Assembly: GCA_964390495.1 (NCBI GenBank) | Contig: CAYMIN010000001.1 | Coordinates: 242,917 to 306,916, forward strand | DNA: 64,000 bases | Source of the DNA: UBA11051 sp964390495 | GTDB lineage: Bacteria; Armatimonadota; Zipacnadia; Zipacnadales; UBA11051 | Direction: 5' to 3' | Part shown: in pieces, positions 29,701 to 37,730 of the stretch | Position numbering within the stretch: position 1 is the stretch's first letter | Layout of the letters: each line of letters starts with the position of its first letter | The notes under the pieces: generated by a model | Told to the model about the DNA's origin: nothing | The model's input: the letters and a program-made list of their open reading frames with translations, nothing else | Database searches by the model: none | Program-made: the position numbers and the translations under genes

Positions 29701-30622
29701 CCGGTGAGTCCACGGGGCCGATCCCGAACATCTCACAACGGCAGGTCAGCTCCCACAATGCGGCGGTGATCTCGGCCCGCTCTTCGGTACTGAATTGCGC
29801 CGCCTCTTCCATGCCATCCCAGGCCGAGAATAGCCCCACCATGCTATGGATGGCCCTCAGCCGGTCTAGCTCCCGGCCCGCCTTAAGCACATGCGGCACC
29901 ACCCCTTTGAACACCTCCAGGTCGTCCGGGTTACCGGTACGGAAGTAACTGACGCCGGCCCCCTTCCATATGGAGGCGGCGGCAGCGAAGTTCTTGCCCT
30001 CGGCCGCAGCGATCCGCCCCGCGATCTTCTCGGGTGCGGACTTATAGGCGGGCGCATCATTAGGCAGCACCACCTTTACCGTGTGCGGGTATGCGATGTC
30101 ACCCTTTTCCGGCAGCGTGGATATGAAGTCGTCGGTCGCCTTGTTTACCGCTGCGCGGTCGGCGCCGCTGAGGCATATGCTGCTGGTGCCGGTGCCGGCC
30201 GCATCATGGACGGTGCGGATGACATAGCCGCCCGGGCCCGGCCATCTTGTGTCCAGCCCCACGTAATACTGGTCATACAATCGGCCGATCAGTGGGTTGT
30301 TGGCGAAGTAGCCGACCAGGATCATGTTGGACTCCGCCAGTACCTCCGCCGAGAGCTTGGAGGCATCCTTGACTTCAACATCCGCGCCCGATACCTGCTT
30401 GATAGCGGCGGCGAGCTTCTGTCCCACCTGGGCATACTCATCCCCCGGCGGGACGGCGATAAGGCAGTCAGATGCGCCACCGTGGACGATGGGGACTTCG
30501 GTATAGAAGGTCTTCAGCGGCGGTACCGGCGGTATCTCCGCAGCAAAAGCGCCTCCTACAGCGGTGAGCAAGACGATAGCAAGTAACGCCGTGCCAGCGA
30601 TGTTGCGTGGTCCCATTCTCAA
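26738..30622 (-). CDS. Giant secreted heparinase-like / FG-GAP protein lacking the discoidin domain (paralogue 3)
   Basis: A 1294-aa paralogue with signal peptide MRMGPRNIAGTALLAIVLLTAVGGAFA and AAGGAG upstream of the ATG. The helper domain, toroid and beta-sheet region are all present (GISHGYHAHPDGNAIIEF). After the AFRPAAEK linker the chain passes almost directly into the FG-GAP propeller: about 130 residues that hold the discoidin-like domain in the other three copies are missing. Seven Asp loops remain (DLNGDGRDE, DLDADGHPE, DINADGLGE, DMDGDGIPE, DLNNDGKLE, DIDGEGPPE, DLNGDGKLQ). An extra stretch of about 20 residues (PPGIESGGFYGREGHEAPNE) sits before the fifth loop. The reading frame is intact, so this is a domain loss or an ancestral short form, not decay. 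Confidence 0.83.
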   Translation of the reverse strand: MRMGPRNIAGTALLAIVLLTAVGGAFAAEIPPVPPLKTFYTEVPIVHGGASDCLIAVPPGDEYAQVGQKLAAAIKQVSGADVEVKDASKLSAEVLAESNMILVGYFANNPLIGRLYDQYYVGLDTRWPGPGGYVIRTVHDAAGTGTSSICLSGADRAAVNKATDDFISTLPEKGDIAYPHTVKVVLPNDAPAYKSAPEKIAGRIAAAEGKNFAAAASIWKGAGVSYFRTGNPDDLEVFKGVVPHVLKAGRELDRLRAIHSMVGLFSAWDGMEEAAQFSTEERAEITAALWELTCRCEMFGIGPVDSPVPPGNNLNGRAAADMARYWHKYYDLDAGGLWTWLNSAVRSGAKFWRGVEDCPGYGGSTVADFLHYMLPLGCEEFWEDGTAQKLGDYGLAVMNNLGGHAGFGDTSAFMNPGHWPLILRTLAWKLRDGRYLAFEPRFRTRPVEGFFESTYSQDELEPQPADHVMGVHVIPLPDWVYDNRDRLLNTAPSFMNPVLGAIAPPPREECFDKITFRTSTDAEDQYLIVGGISHGYHAHPDGNAIIEFTDNGRYCLWDSGYFIPDTIEHSTLVVFRDGMFQPVPRLTGLAVRGDLNSVGTTQTYLNGYNGTNWRRNIIWKKEKYFLVIDEVEAVEPGNYSLLAVLKTMADPDRPEVQADRVRVVYKGRVFNLVSNSYAQIKLAGTLPPTSYGHAIHQNLTAELSQGEVARFINLLYADDTGAWKYEMVPADEAAVMIKGPAGYALAGVGPARTVGGVAVDAAHFHITPDSFALTAGRALTAGEVVFSADRPVNLEITLGAIAQGLIEAAEATVLRLPVVGDTVQVDGRSRPVRPVGEGVELTIEPGTHRLAFRPAAEKLPVPSWSTLYDQLAQRHQQRLAQVQGAPTGRQMQPVWQIENTTVDKQGKTVPAAVKAMIAKDLNGDGRDEVIALTGAAIKCLNGEGQIVWEHTLEGNAQALAVDAYDLDADGHPEVVVGGKDAKLYCFDYQGQLRWAILTPADRAYPERADIHGRVEVIGCADINADGLGEIVIGSGFGRPAEGGINWHAYGFDHTGKLLWTGLNWAHVPTSISFVPLGDGTLGSLISTTYSAANLFGPDGTKIGIVGCGFHGAAMTTAAGDMDGDGIPELLAGSRVGGIHCAKPNDPPGIESGGFYGREGHEAPNEELWAKFPGAEVTKIALTDLNNDGKLELIAGSKNFHIMAMGPAGEAIWTRNVGEGVLDLAVGDIDGEGPPEVVAGTQAGRVLVLNAQGNIVGSFEAGGAVKPVLLADLNGDGKLQVLAGTDAGIIYGDIR

Positions 30623-30688
30623 GCACTCCTTCCGTGCCCCGCACCTTGCACACGCGGAACGTGTGAGCAGCAGGGCATCCGAATGCCG

Positions 30689-31657
30689 CTATGTTTTCAG
30701 GCCTGCCAGCGTATCCACCCGGTACTTGCGGGCGCGGGCGAAATAGTCGCGGTACAGCTCGAGCTCAAACTCCTCGATCAGGTCCTCAATAGTCTTGTCT
30801 GCCATATTCGACGCCAGGGTGAAGTGGGCCTCGGGCCGGCAGATCTCCCACTCCACACCCGCCCCGTACTTGTCCACACATGCCTTCAGCCGCTCCTGAT
30901 TGTAGTCGAGGTGGAAGAACTCGCGGTCCATGTTTACCACCGCGCTGGCAATCGGCGGCACCACCCCGGACGCCACTTCGTCAATCTGGTAGCCGGTTTC
31001 GGCCAGGAAGCGGCTGCCGGCCATGTCCACGATGTAGCTGCGCCGCGGGCAGGAGGAGAGGATGTAGAAGCCGAAGTCGCGGGCCCAGTGCATCAGCCGC
31101 TGCCCGGCGACGAAGGCCGAGGCGAAGCAGATCAGGCGGGCATGGTTGGCCGCCAGTCTCTGGCCCACCTCCACATACTTCATGTCGAAGCAGATCGCGG
31201 CCCCGACCTTGCCGAAGTCCGCGTCGAAGGCCTCGGCATCGGTGCCCGGAATAATGCCTTCCTCCATCTCGCCGATGGTCGGCTGGTACTTGTGGTATCT
31301 GCCGATGATCTGCCCATTGCGGTCAAGAAAAGCGGCCGTGTTGTGGAGGCGGTCGCCATCGCGCTCGATAAGGGGCACCACGACGTACATGTTGTGCTTG
31401 TCAGCCAGTTCGGCCATGCGGTCGGTCGTCGGCCCCGGCACCGTCTCGGCCCAGGTCTCGTAGCGCTCCCGGCCCCTGCCCGGCTCACTGGGTATCCCCA
31501 TCGTGGTACTGCATTCCGGAAATAGCACCAAGTCGGGCTTAGCCTGAGCCGCCATCTCCAGGTACTTAGCCATCTCCTCGCGATTACGTTCGGCGAAATT
31601 GTCGCCCCATTCCACCCCTCGGTAGGCAATTGTTGATAGTCTCACTGGTCTGGCCAT
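30689..31657 (-). CDS. Carbon-nitrogen hydrolase (nitrilase superfamily)
   Basis: A 322-aa cytoplasmic amidase-fold protein. The catalytic Glu-Lys-Cys triad is visible: Glu48 in LFPE, Lys123 in YHKYQPT, and Cys156 in AAICFDM. The family hydrolyses C-N bonds of amides, carbamoyl compounds or nitriles; the substrate is not predictable here. A C-terminal tail of about 50 residues (EEFELELYRDYFARARKYRV) extends beyond the usual core. AAGGA lies about 10 nt before the ATG. It sits between fuculokinase (66 bp upstream) and the giant enzymes (66 bp downstream) in one strand run, so it probably belongs to the same operon; removal of an N-linked group from an amino sugar is conceivable. Confidence 0.85.
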   Translation of the reverse strand: MARPVRLSTIAYRGVEWGDNFAERNREEMAKYLEMAAQAKPDLVLFPECSTTMGIPSEPGRGRERYETWAETVPGPTTDRMAELADKHNMYVVVPLIERDGDRLHNTAAFLDRNGQIIGRYHKYQPTIGEMEEGIIPGTDAEAFDADFGKVGAAICFDMKYVEVGQRLAANHARLICFASAFVAGQRLMHWARDFGFYILSSCPRRSYIVDMAGSRFLAETGYQIDEVASGVVPPIASAVVNMDREFFHLDYNQERLKACVDKYGAGVEWEICRPEAHFTLASNMADKTIEDLIEEFELELYRDYFARARKYRVDTLAGLKT

Positions 31658-31723
31658 GGAATCTCACTTCCTTGTTAGATGCAGCAAGGATGCCTGCTGT
31701 GCGCGGATAGCGAAGGCAAGGGA

Positions 31724-33235
31724 CTAGGTTGGCTTGTAGAAGCCGGCTAGCATCTCCGGCACAGCGGCATACGCCGCGAAAAGCTCCCGGTAGATCTCTA
31801 CTTCTGCCGAAGGTTCAAAGACCTGCGTGCAGCCGACCATCTGCTGCTGCGCCGAGGCTATGCTGTCGAAAAGCCCGCCACCAACGAAGGCGAACATCGC
31901 CGCCCCTAGCACGGTTGCCTCTTTCTGCTCGATGGTGGTAACCGGAAGCCGGCAGACATCGGCGCGGATCTGGTTCCACAGCTCGTTCTTCGAGCCACCG
32001 CCGACGGCACGAATGCCCCGGCAGGGCTGATCCGAGGCGCGCGTGAGGATCTCAACGGCCTGCCGGAGCTGGTAGCTGAGGCCCTCCAGGGTGGCCCGGT
32101 AAAGATGCTCGCGGCTGCTGCTCAGCTTCAGCCCCAAGATCGTGCCCTCGGTCTCATAGCGGCGCAGCGGGCCGGTATCGGCGACGAAGCTGGGGATCAG
32201 AGTGATACCGTCGGCGCCGGGCGGTATCGTCTCAGCGGCTGCTACCATTTCATCATAGCTCATCTCCTGGCCGGAGACATCGGTGAAGAACTGGTCGCGG
32301 AGCCACTCGAGCACTCCGGAGCCCATCATCAAGAGCTGCGGGTTGTACTTGCCGGCCTCCGCGTCAGGTTCGGTCAGCAGCCCGTCGGTGAAGTCCTCCG
32401 GCGTGACCCGGTAGGTGTCTGCGCGCAGCATCAGGATCTCCCAGGTCCCGCTACTGAGTATCACCTCACCGGGCGTCGCGCCGGAGCCGACGGCGGCGAA
32501 CTGGGTGTCGTGACCGGCGGCGATGACCGGCAGGCCCTCGGGCAGACCGGTGCGCTCGGCGGCGGCTGCGGTGACGCCCCCGATGATGCCGCCCGGCTCG
32601 ACCATCGGCGCAAACAGCGACGCCTCCACGCCCGCCCATTCCAGCAAACGCGGCGAGAACTGGCGCTTCGCCATATCCATCGCCATCATCGTGCCGGCGG
32701 CCGTAGGGTCCAGCGAAAACTCGCCGCACAGCAACATGCTCAGCAGCCCCGGCATCATCAGCCAGTGTTCCGCGGCCTCCAGGACCTCCGGCTCGTTGTC
32801 GCGCAGCCAGCGCAGCTTCAGCAGCGTATTGAAGGGAATGACCTGGTAGCCGCTGATTTGGTAGATTTCCCAGGGGTCAATCTCGGCCTCGATCTGCCTG
32901 GCCAGGGCTTCGGTTCTGGCGTCCTGCCAGGAGATCGGCGGATAGAGCAGCTCCCCATCGGCGGCAACCGGGGCTCCGTCAGCGCCCCAGGTCGTGATCG
33001 TAACGGCGCAGAGGCGTTCGGTCTCTATCTCCGCCAGGCACTTGCCGCAAGCGGTCGCCAGGCGCTCCCACAACTGCTGCATATCCCAGACCAGGTGATC
33101 ATCGGGCTGCCCCGGTGGGACCACCGGCGCGTTAGAAGTTGACGAGCTCGCCACCAACTTGCCGGCAGCGTCCACCACCACCACCGTAAGATTGGTGGAG
33201 CCACAATCGAAAACCACAGCCAGATCCCGTTCCAT
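31724..33235 (-). CDS. fucK: FGGY-family carbohydrate kinase, L-fuculokinase-like
   Basis: A 503-aa kinase of the FGGY family. It begins LAVVFDCGSTN (phosphate-1 loop) and has ITTWGADGAP, FNTLLKLRWL, AAGHDTQFA, SSGTWEILM, GSGVLEWLRD and AVGGGSKNELWNQI. AAGHDTQFA, SSGTWEIL and the FNTL-KL block closely resemble E. coli FucK as I remember it, so L-fuculose 1-phosphorylation is the first guess; L-rhamnulose or other ketose kinases are alternatives. It is the first gene of the minus-strand run that leads to the nitrilase, three giant secreted enzymes and ThuA. No fucose isomerase or fuculose-phosphate aldolase is seen in this window. Confidence 0.83.
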   Translation of the reverse strand: MERDLAVVFDCGSTNLTVVVVDAAGKLVASSSTSNAPVVPPGQPDDHLVWDMQQLWERLATACGKCLAEIETERLCAVTITTWGADGAPVAADGELLYPPISWQDARTEALARQIEAEIDPWEIYQISGYQVIPFNTLLKLRWLRDNEPEVLEAAEHWLMMPGLLSMLLCGEFSLDPTAAGTMMAMDMAKRQFSPRLLEWAGVEASLFAPMVEPGGIIGGVTAAAAERTGLPEGLPVIAAGHDTQFAAVGSGATPGEVILSSGTWEILMLRADTYRVTPEDFTDGLLTEPDAEAGKYNPQLLMMGSGVLEWLRDQFFTDVSGQEMSYDEMVAAAETIPPGADGITLIPSFVADTGPLRRYETEGTILGLKLSSSREHLYRATLEGLSYQLRQAVEILTRASDQPCRGIRAVGGGSKNELWNQIRADVCRLPVTTIEQKEATVLGAAMFAFVGGGLFDSIASAQQQMVGCTQVFEPSAEVEIYRELFAAYAAVPEMLAGFYKPT

Positions 33236-33521
33236 GCGCTATCACCACGCTACCAGACAGTTCTGACGAACCGCCGGCTCCCTATGTTGCTTTTCTACAT
33301 AGTTTCCCTGTCTTTGGGGCTTGTCCCTTCGCAGTCGCAGGTATTTCATGGGGGAAAAGTCGGCTCCGTGGCGAAGAGGATTATGGTATAATGGTAAAGT
33401 TGAGAAAATAGAGGGTTCGTTGCCCGACTACTAGGGTATATAGTACAATAGCCACCTGAACAATCGTTCCTGCTACACAGTCAGAATCCTGAACACTACA
33501 CTCCACAAAGGGGAAACGAGA
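33236..33521. other. Divergent intergenic region between fucK and the M48 gene
   Basis: A 286-bp AT-richer spacer that must hold the control regions of both flanking transcripts. A small inverted repeat (CTATGT, 9 nt, ACATAG; 33282-33302) lies about 50 bp upstream of fucK and could be an operator. A TATAAT at 33387-33392 has no good -35 at 17 nt. The best plus-strand promoter is listed separately. Confidence 0.4.
33420..33449 (+). promoter_or_regulatory. Candidate promoter of the M48 metalloprotease gene
   Basis: TTGCCC (33420-33425), an 18-nt spacer, then TACAAT (33444-33449). The gene starts 72 nt further on behind AAGGGG. Confidence 0.45.
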
Positions 33522-35507
33522 ATGTCGTACTCGAGACTCAATACAAAGATGCTTTGGATACTCACTGCCGTCGCCGCCCTTGCTGTTGTCATGGCTCTCA
33601 GCGGCTGTGACGAGGACGACATCGAGAGGTCAATCGGCAGCCAGACAGCCGCGGCGGTCGAGAAGGAGTACACCCTCGACCACGACCCGCTGCTCAACGA
33701 GTGGGTCAATAACATGGGCCAGACGCTGGTGGCCCATTCCCGCCGCCAGCACATCCCCTACAGCTTCCAGGTGATTGACACCGATATGGTCAACGCCTTC
33801 GCCGCGCCCTACGGACATATCTACTTCCTGCGCGGCTTGCTCGATTTCGCCGACACCGAGGACGAGGTATGGTTCATCTGCGGGCATGAGATCACCCACG
33901 TGGTCCAGCGGGACTCAATCAAGTCGCTGAAGAAGAGCCTGCTCTATAGCCTGGGCGCGGCGATCCTCGGCGGCAAGAGCGAGACCTTGGGGGAGGTGGC
34001 TGGCCTCGGCGCGGGCCTCCTGATGCTCCATTACAGCCGCGATGATGAACGCGATGCCGATGACGGCGGCTGCGATCTATCTTATGCGGCGGGCTATGAC
34101 CCCCATGGCGGCATCAGCTTCTTTGAGAAGCTGCAGGCCAAATACGAGAAGGGAAAGCCCTCGCAGTTGGAGCATCTCTTGCTGACGCATCCGCCGACGC
34201 CCAACCGTATCGGGCGACAGCTTAGCCGGGCGATCTTCGACGCCGACAATGCCGCAGCCACAATTCACATAGCCCGCGGCCATCAGCGGCGCTTCCAGTA
34301 CAGGGCCGCGGCCCAGCTTTTCCGGGAAACGCTCCAGACGCATCCCCAACTGCCTGAGGCCCATGCCGGCCTTGCCGACTGCTATGCGGCCGTCGGATTG
34401 CTTCCCCAAGCCCAGCAGTCCTACCAGGCGGCGCTTAACTTGAACTCCAACAATACCTATGTCTCCCGACAGCTAGCCGCCTTGCCCGAAGCGCCGACCC
34501 CGCTACCGACCATGAGCCCGGCCGAGACCAGCATGGCCGCAGTACTACTCGGCCAGCTAGCCAACCTCCGTACCGCCATGGCTCGCACCAAGACGCAGAG
34601 CGCCCAGCTCTCCAGCATCGTCGCCGAGCGCATGAGTGACGCCGCCAAGGTGAGCAGGAACTCCACAGGCACGATCCTGGGCATCTCCGACACCAACCCT
34701 GACTTCTCAGATGACCAGCGTAGCCTCTTCATGGTGGCCAGCAGCGCCGTCAACGGGGCCAACAATACCGTGTACGCCATTGAGGCTCTGGACAGCCGCT
34801 TCCAGAGTCTCAGCACCGACTGCGACAGAGCGCAGACCCGTCTCGCCTCCACCTTGCGCGCCTGCGCGGCTGGTAACGGCCAGGCGAATGACGTTGAGAT
34901 CGCCAAGCGCTCGTGGCTGGCGATGGGTAACGCCCTCGCTGATCTCGACGCCGCCGTCAGCCAGACTCCCGACGCGATTGCGGCGGCAAATCATGCCCAG
35001 CGGGCCGTAGCGGACACCATGATCTACATAGAGCTTATGACGAAGAACCCGGAAACTGACACCTATGACCAGGGCCTCAAGCAGGCGGTCGCGCGGACCG
35101 AGGAACTTACCCAGACAGCCAATGCCGCGGTCGGTAAGGTTAAGAAGATCACCCGCCGGGCCGAGGCCCGAGCCTTGCTGGCCCGCATCAACGTAGCCGC
35201 GCTGGGTCTGCGGCCCGAAATTAGGCAGGCCTTCGACGGCCTGGTGGCCCACTATGTGCTGACTCGTCCGGAGCAGGTCACCGAGTTACGCCAGCTTGGT
35301 TTCGGCCACGGTGATGCCGCCTTCGCTCTAGCCGCGGCTCGCAGTGTGGATGTCGCCCCTGAGGCCTACTCCGCAACGCTGTCGAGTTCCAGCCTGATTG
35401 ACACGCTAGCCAACCAGGGCGTGAAGTTGGACGGCGCTATCGTGCTGCTGGACTACCTGGCAAACGCTATGGAGCGCGAGGTCGAGTTGGCGCAAGCAGC
35501 CGGATAG
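33522..35507 (+). CDS. M48-family metalloprotease lipoprotein with TPR region (BepA/YfgC-like)
   Basis: A 661-aa protein exported as a lipoprotein: hydrophobic stretch 11-25 and lipobox LSGC with Cys29. The M48 core is at about 45-240: NAFAAPYGHIYFLRGLL is the usual pre-motif, HEITH (His122, Glu123, His126) binds zinc, and Glu175 in DDERDAD is the likely third ligand. A TPR-like region follows (about 245-330; AHAGLADCYAAVGLLPQAQQSY). The last 320 residues are Ala-rich and helical with no family I recognise; ordinary BepA-type proteins are much shorter (about 490 aa). Its probable role is quality control of envelope proteins. It is alone on the plus strand with its own promoter. Confidence 0.87.
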   Translation: MSYSRLNTKMLWILTAVAALAVVMALSGCDEDDIERSIGSQTAAAVEKEYTLDHDPLLNEWVNNMGQTLVAHSRRQHIPYSFQVIDTDMVNAFAAPYGHIYFLRGLLDFADTEDEVWFICGHEITHVVQRDSIKSLKKSLLYSLGAAILGGKSETLGEVAGLGAGLLMLHYSRDDERDADDGGCDLSYAAGYDPHGGISFFEKLQAKYEKGKPSQLEHLLLTHPPTPNRIGRQLSRAIFDADNAAATIHIARGHQRRFQYRAAAQLFRETLQTHPQLPEAHAGLADCYAAVGLLPQAQQSYQAALNLNSNNTYVSRQLAALPEAPTPLPTMSPAETSMAAVLLGQLANLRTAMARTKTQSAQLSSIVAERMSDAAKVSRNSTGTILGISDTNPDFSDDQRSLFMVASSAVNGANNTVYAIEALDSRFQSLSTDCDRAQTRLASTLRACAAGNGQANDVEIAKRSWLAMGNALADLDAAVSQTPDAIAAANHAQRAVADTMIYIELMTKNPETDTYDQGLKQAVARTEELTQTANAAVGKVKKITRRAEARALLARINVAALGLRPEIRQAFDGLVAHYVLTRPEQVTELRQLGFGHGDAAFALAAARSVDVAPEAYSATLSSSSLIDTLANQGVKLDGAIVLLDYLANAMEREVELAQAAG

Positions 35508-35814
35508 AACCGAGAGCGCACCTGCTTTGTGCCCAACAATTCAGGGCGCCTCCGAAAGGCAACATCTCAATTCCTAGGAGCCTTTCTGTCGTTAGGAGGG
35601 GCCGCATGGACGCGAGTTTGCCCGCAAACTCACGGCCATCCGGCCCACGGTTTGCCATCGCGCCATCGCCTGCGATCAGGCGCATGCGGGTCATAAACCA
35701 AGAATTCGCATGAATGCAGTAGGAACCCCGGCCTACGCGTTGATAAGTAATCGGGCTCGGCAAGTTGACCCATAGCCAAGATCACAACTGATTGCCTGGG
35801 AGGTGCCTGACAGG
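35508..35814. other. Intergenic spacer with a small palindrome and GGAGGGGCC repeat
   Basis: No gene seen. It holds a copy of the short dispersed motif GGAGGGGCCGCAT (near 35596-35608) and, 6 nt later, a perfect 8-bp inverted repeat GAGTTTGC/GCAAACTC with a 2-nt loop (35614-35631). No T-run follows, so a terminator is doubtful. Confidence 0.4.
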
Positions 35815-36624
35815 ATGACCGCAAGCAGCTTTCGTGAAGCCGGCTGGGTATGGGAGGGACAGGGCTTCGATCCCGATGTCCCGCCCTCGATTTATGGCGT
35901 AGGCGAGGGCGCTACCTATTTCGGCCTGGACCGCTGCAATCTCATGTTCCACCCCAACAACGCAATCACCCTCGGCAAGCTGGCCGACAAGCGCGAGGTC
36001 GTGGCCGACATCTCGAAATGGAAGTTCATCGAGATGCCTCTCCAGGAGGGCGTGCCCGGCGGTGTCGGCTTCCGTAACTGGCGAGATAGCAACCCCAATA
36101 CCGTAGTTGAGGAAGCCCGGAAGTTGAGCCAGTTGTCTATGGATTTCCCTAACGTGGTCGGCGCGTTGATAGACGACACCTCCTGCATGTTGGAGTACGA
36201 CGACTATGACGCCAGCATACCGGAGGCGATTCGCGCGGCCCTGCACAGCGCCAACCCTGACCTGAAACTGTGGATCGTGGTCTATGGGCGTCTGCTGGAT
36301 GCCGAGTACTGGCCGGCGTTTGCCGACCACGTTGATGTAATCCACCTCTGGGAGGGAGACCCGTGGCAGTTGGACAGACTCGAGGAGTACGTGGACCTCT
36401 GCGGGCAGGTCTTCCCAGGCAAGGAGATCATCGTCGGCAGCTACCTCCGCGACTACTCGCGCAAGCAGGAGGTACCGACGGAGTGCGTGGCCCAGCAGTA
36501 TGAGATCATGTATCGCCTCTGGCAGGAGAAGCGCATCGCGGGCTACAGCATCCTGGCCGCCTGCCTGATAGACCGTCACCCCGAGCAAGCCGAGTGGATC
36601 CGCAACTTCATCGCCGAGCACTAG
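35815..36624 (+). CDS. Conserved-looking cytoplasmic protein, possible TIM-barrel, function unknown
   Basis: A 269-aa protein I do not recognise. It has no signal peptide, starts TASSFREAGWVWEGQGFDP, and contains alternating hydrophobic strands and acidic loops (VVADISKWKF, NVVGALIDDT, KLWIVVYGR, VDVIHLWEGDPW, EIIVGSYLRDYS, IAGYSILAACLID). This is the rhythm of a TIM barrel such as those in sugar-related glycosidase-like or xylose-isomerase-like proteins. The ATG at 35815 is preceded by GGGAGG 11 nt away; an in-frame GTG at 35803 overlaps that site. Its TAG stop lies inside the left end of the foldback element at 36621-36744, so the element may have altered the last codons. Confidence 0.72.
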   Translation: MTASSFREAGWVWEGQGFDPDVPPSIYGVGEGATYFGLDRCNLMFHPNNAITLGKLADKREVVADISKWKFIEMPLQEGVPGGVGFRNWRDSNPNTVVEEARKLSQLSMDFPNVVGALIDDTSCMLEYDDYDASIPEAIRAALHSANPDLKLWIVVYGRLLDAEYWPAFADHVDVIHLWEGDPWQLDRLEEYVDLCGQVFPGKEIIVGSYLRDYSRKQEVPTECVAQQYEIMYRLWQEKRIAGYSILAACLIDRHPEQAEWIRNFIAEH

Positions 36625-36744
36625 CAGCGGTCTCAAAACCCCGGAATGGGGGACTGTCCCTTTAGGGACTGTCCCCTGGCTACCAGAAGCAGCCTCCTAC
36701 CAGTCCTCGAGTCCTGAAAAACTGGGCTCTGAAGCCGCTGCTAG
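36621..36744. repeat. 124-bp foldback/MITE-like element, copy 1
   Basis: The ends are imperfect inverted repeats of about 21 nt (CTAGCAGCGGTCTCAAAACC at the left, its near complement ending CTAG at the right). The centre has two copies of the 11-nt palindrome GGGACTGTCCC separated by 4 nt. A second copy is at 39242-39364. It is non-coding and starts on the stop codon of the upstream gene. Confidence 0.72.
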
Positions 36745-36823
36745 CTCTGTTCGCTCGGTGTAGTGGCCGGGGCTCTCCGGCTTTGCCTCTGCTGCAGTAG
36801 CTCACGTTCCTCGCAGAACCGTG

Positions 36824-36852
36824 TTGCGGCGTAGCGCTTTCCCTGCTATCAT
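36824..36852 (+). promoter_or_regulatory. Candidate promoter of nifU-nifS
   Basis: TTGCGG (36824-36829), a 17-nt spacer and TATCAT (36847-36852), ending 41 nt before the nifU ATG. AAGGAG lies 13 nt from the ATG, a long spacing. Confidence 0.45.
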
Positions 36853-36893
36853 AGACATCTCAGCAAACGCCCCCAAGGAGAAGCCATAGACCT

Positions 36894-37730
36894 ATGTGGG
36901 ACTATAATGATAAGGTGAAAGACCACTTCCTCAATCCGCGCAATGTCGGCGAGATCGAGAACCCCGACGGTGTCGGCGAGATCGGCAATCTGCGCTGCGG
37001 CGATGCCCTCAAGCTCTACATCAGGGTTGACAAATCCGCCGGCGAGGAGCGCATCTCGGATGTCAAGTTCCAGACCTTCGGCTGTGCCAGCGCCATCGCT
37101 GCCGCCTCCGCGCTGACCGAGATCGCCAAGGGCATGACCGTGGAAGAGGCGGCCCAGGTCACCAACCAGGATATCGTCGAGTACCTGGGCGGATTGCCCG
37201 CACCCAAGGTCCACTGCTCGGTGATGGGCGCTGAGGCGCTGCACGCGGCCATCGCTGACTACCGCGGCGAAGAGCCGGCCGGCCCCAGCGCCGAGGAAAA
37301 GATCGTCTGCGAGTGTTTCGAGGTCACTGAAGAGCAAATCCGCGACGCAGTATTGCGCAATAACCTCACTACCGTCGAGCAGGTCACCAACTACACCAAG
37401 GCCGGCGGTGCCTGCGGCACTTGCATACCCGACATTGAACGCATCATCGGCGAGGTGCTCAGCGAGAAAGCCGCCATCAGGTCTGACACCGCACCCGAAA
37501 GCGCGCGAGAGGCGAACATCAGGCAGGTGCTGGAGGAGGAGATCGCCCCCGAGTTGGGCGTGCATGGCGGCGGCCTACGCCTTGTCGCCATTGAAGGCGA
37601 CAAGGTTATCGTGGTGATGCAGGGCGCCTGCGCCATGTGTGGCAATCTACAGACCACGGTCAACGACTTGGTCCAGCAGAAGCTGCGCGAGCAAGTGGAT
37701 GAGAACATCGTCGTGGAGGTCGGCGGATGA
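36894..37730 (+). CDS. nifU: NifU-type iron-sulfur cluster scaffold, three domains
   Basis: A 278-aa full-length NifU. The N-terminal IscU-like domain (1-125) has Cys35, Cys64 and Cys108, the assembly-site cysteines. The central BFD-like ferredoxin domain (about 134-190) has Cys139, Cys141, Cys174 and Cys177 for a permanent [2Fe-2S] cluster. The C-terminal Nfu domain (about 205-278) ends with CAMC (Cys246, Cys249). The protein receives sulfur from the desulfurase encoded next, whose ATG overlaps its stop (ATGA), and passes clusters to apoproteins. No nitrogenase genes are present, so it is likely the housekeeping cluster system, as in Epsilonproteobacteria and some other phyla. Confidence 0.95.
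   Translation: MWDYNDKVKDHFLNPRNVGEIENPDGVGEIGNLRCGDALKLYIRVDKSAGEERISDVKFQTFGCASAIAAASALTEIAKGMTVEEAAQVTNQDIVEYLGGLPAPKVHCSVMGAEALHAAIADYRGEEPAGPSAEEKIVCECFEVTEEQIRDAVLRNNLTTVEQVTNYTKAGGACGTCIPDIERIIGEVLSEKAAIRSDTAPESAREANIRQVLEEEIAPELGVHGGGLRLVAIEGDKVIVVMQGACAMCGNLQTTVNDLVQQKLREQVDENIVVEVGG

Noticed and set aside
33387..33392. A perfect TATAAT in the fucK/M48 spacer
   Set aside because: The hexamer 17 nt upstream is CTCCGT, not a -35; the pair TTGCCC/TACAAT downstream is better.
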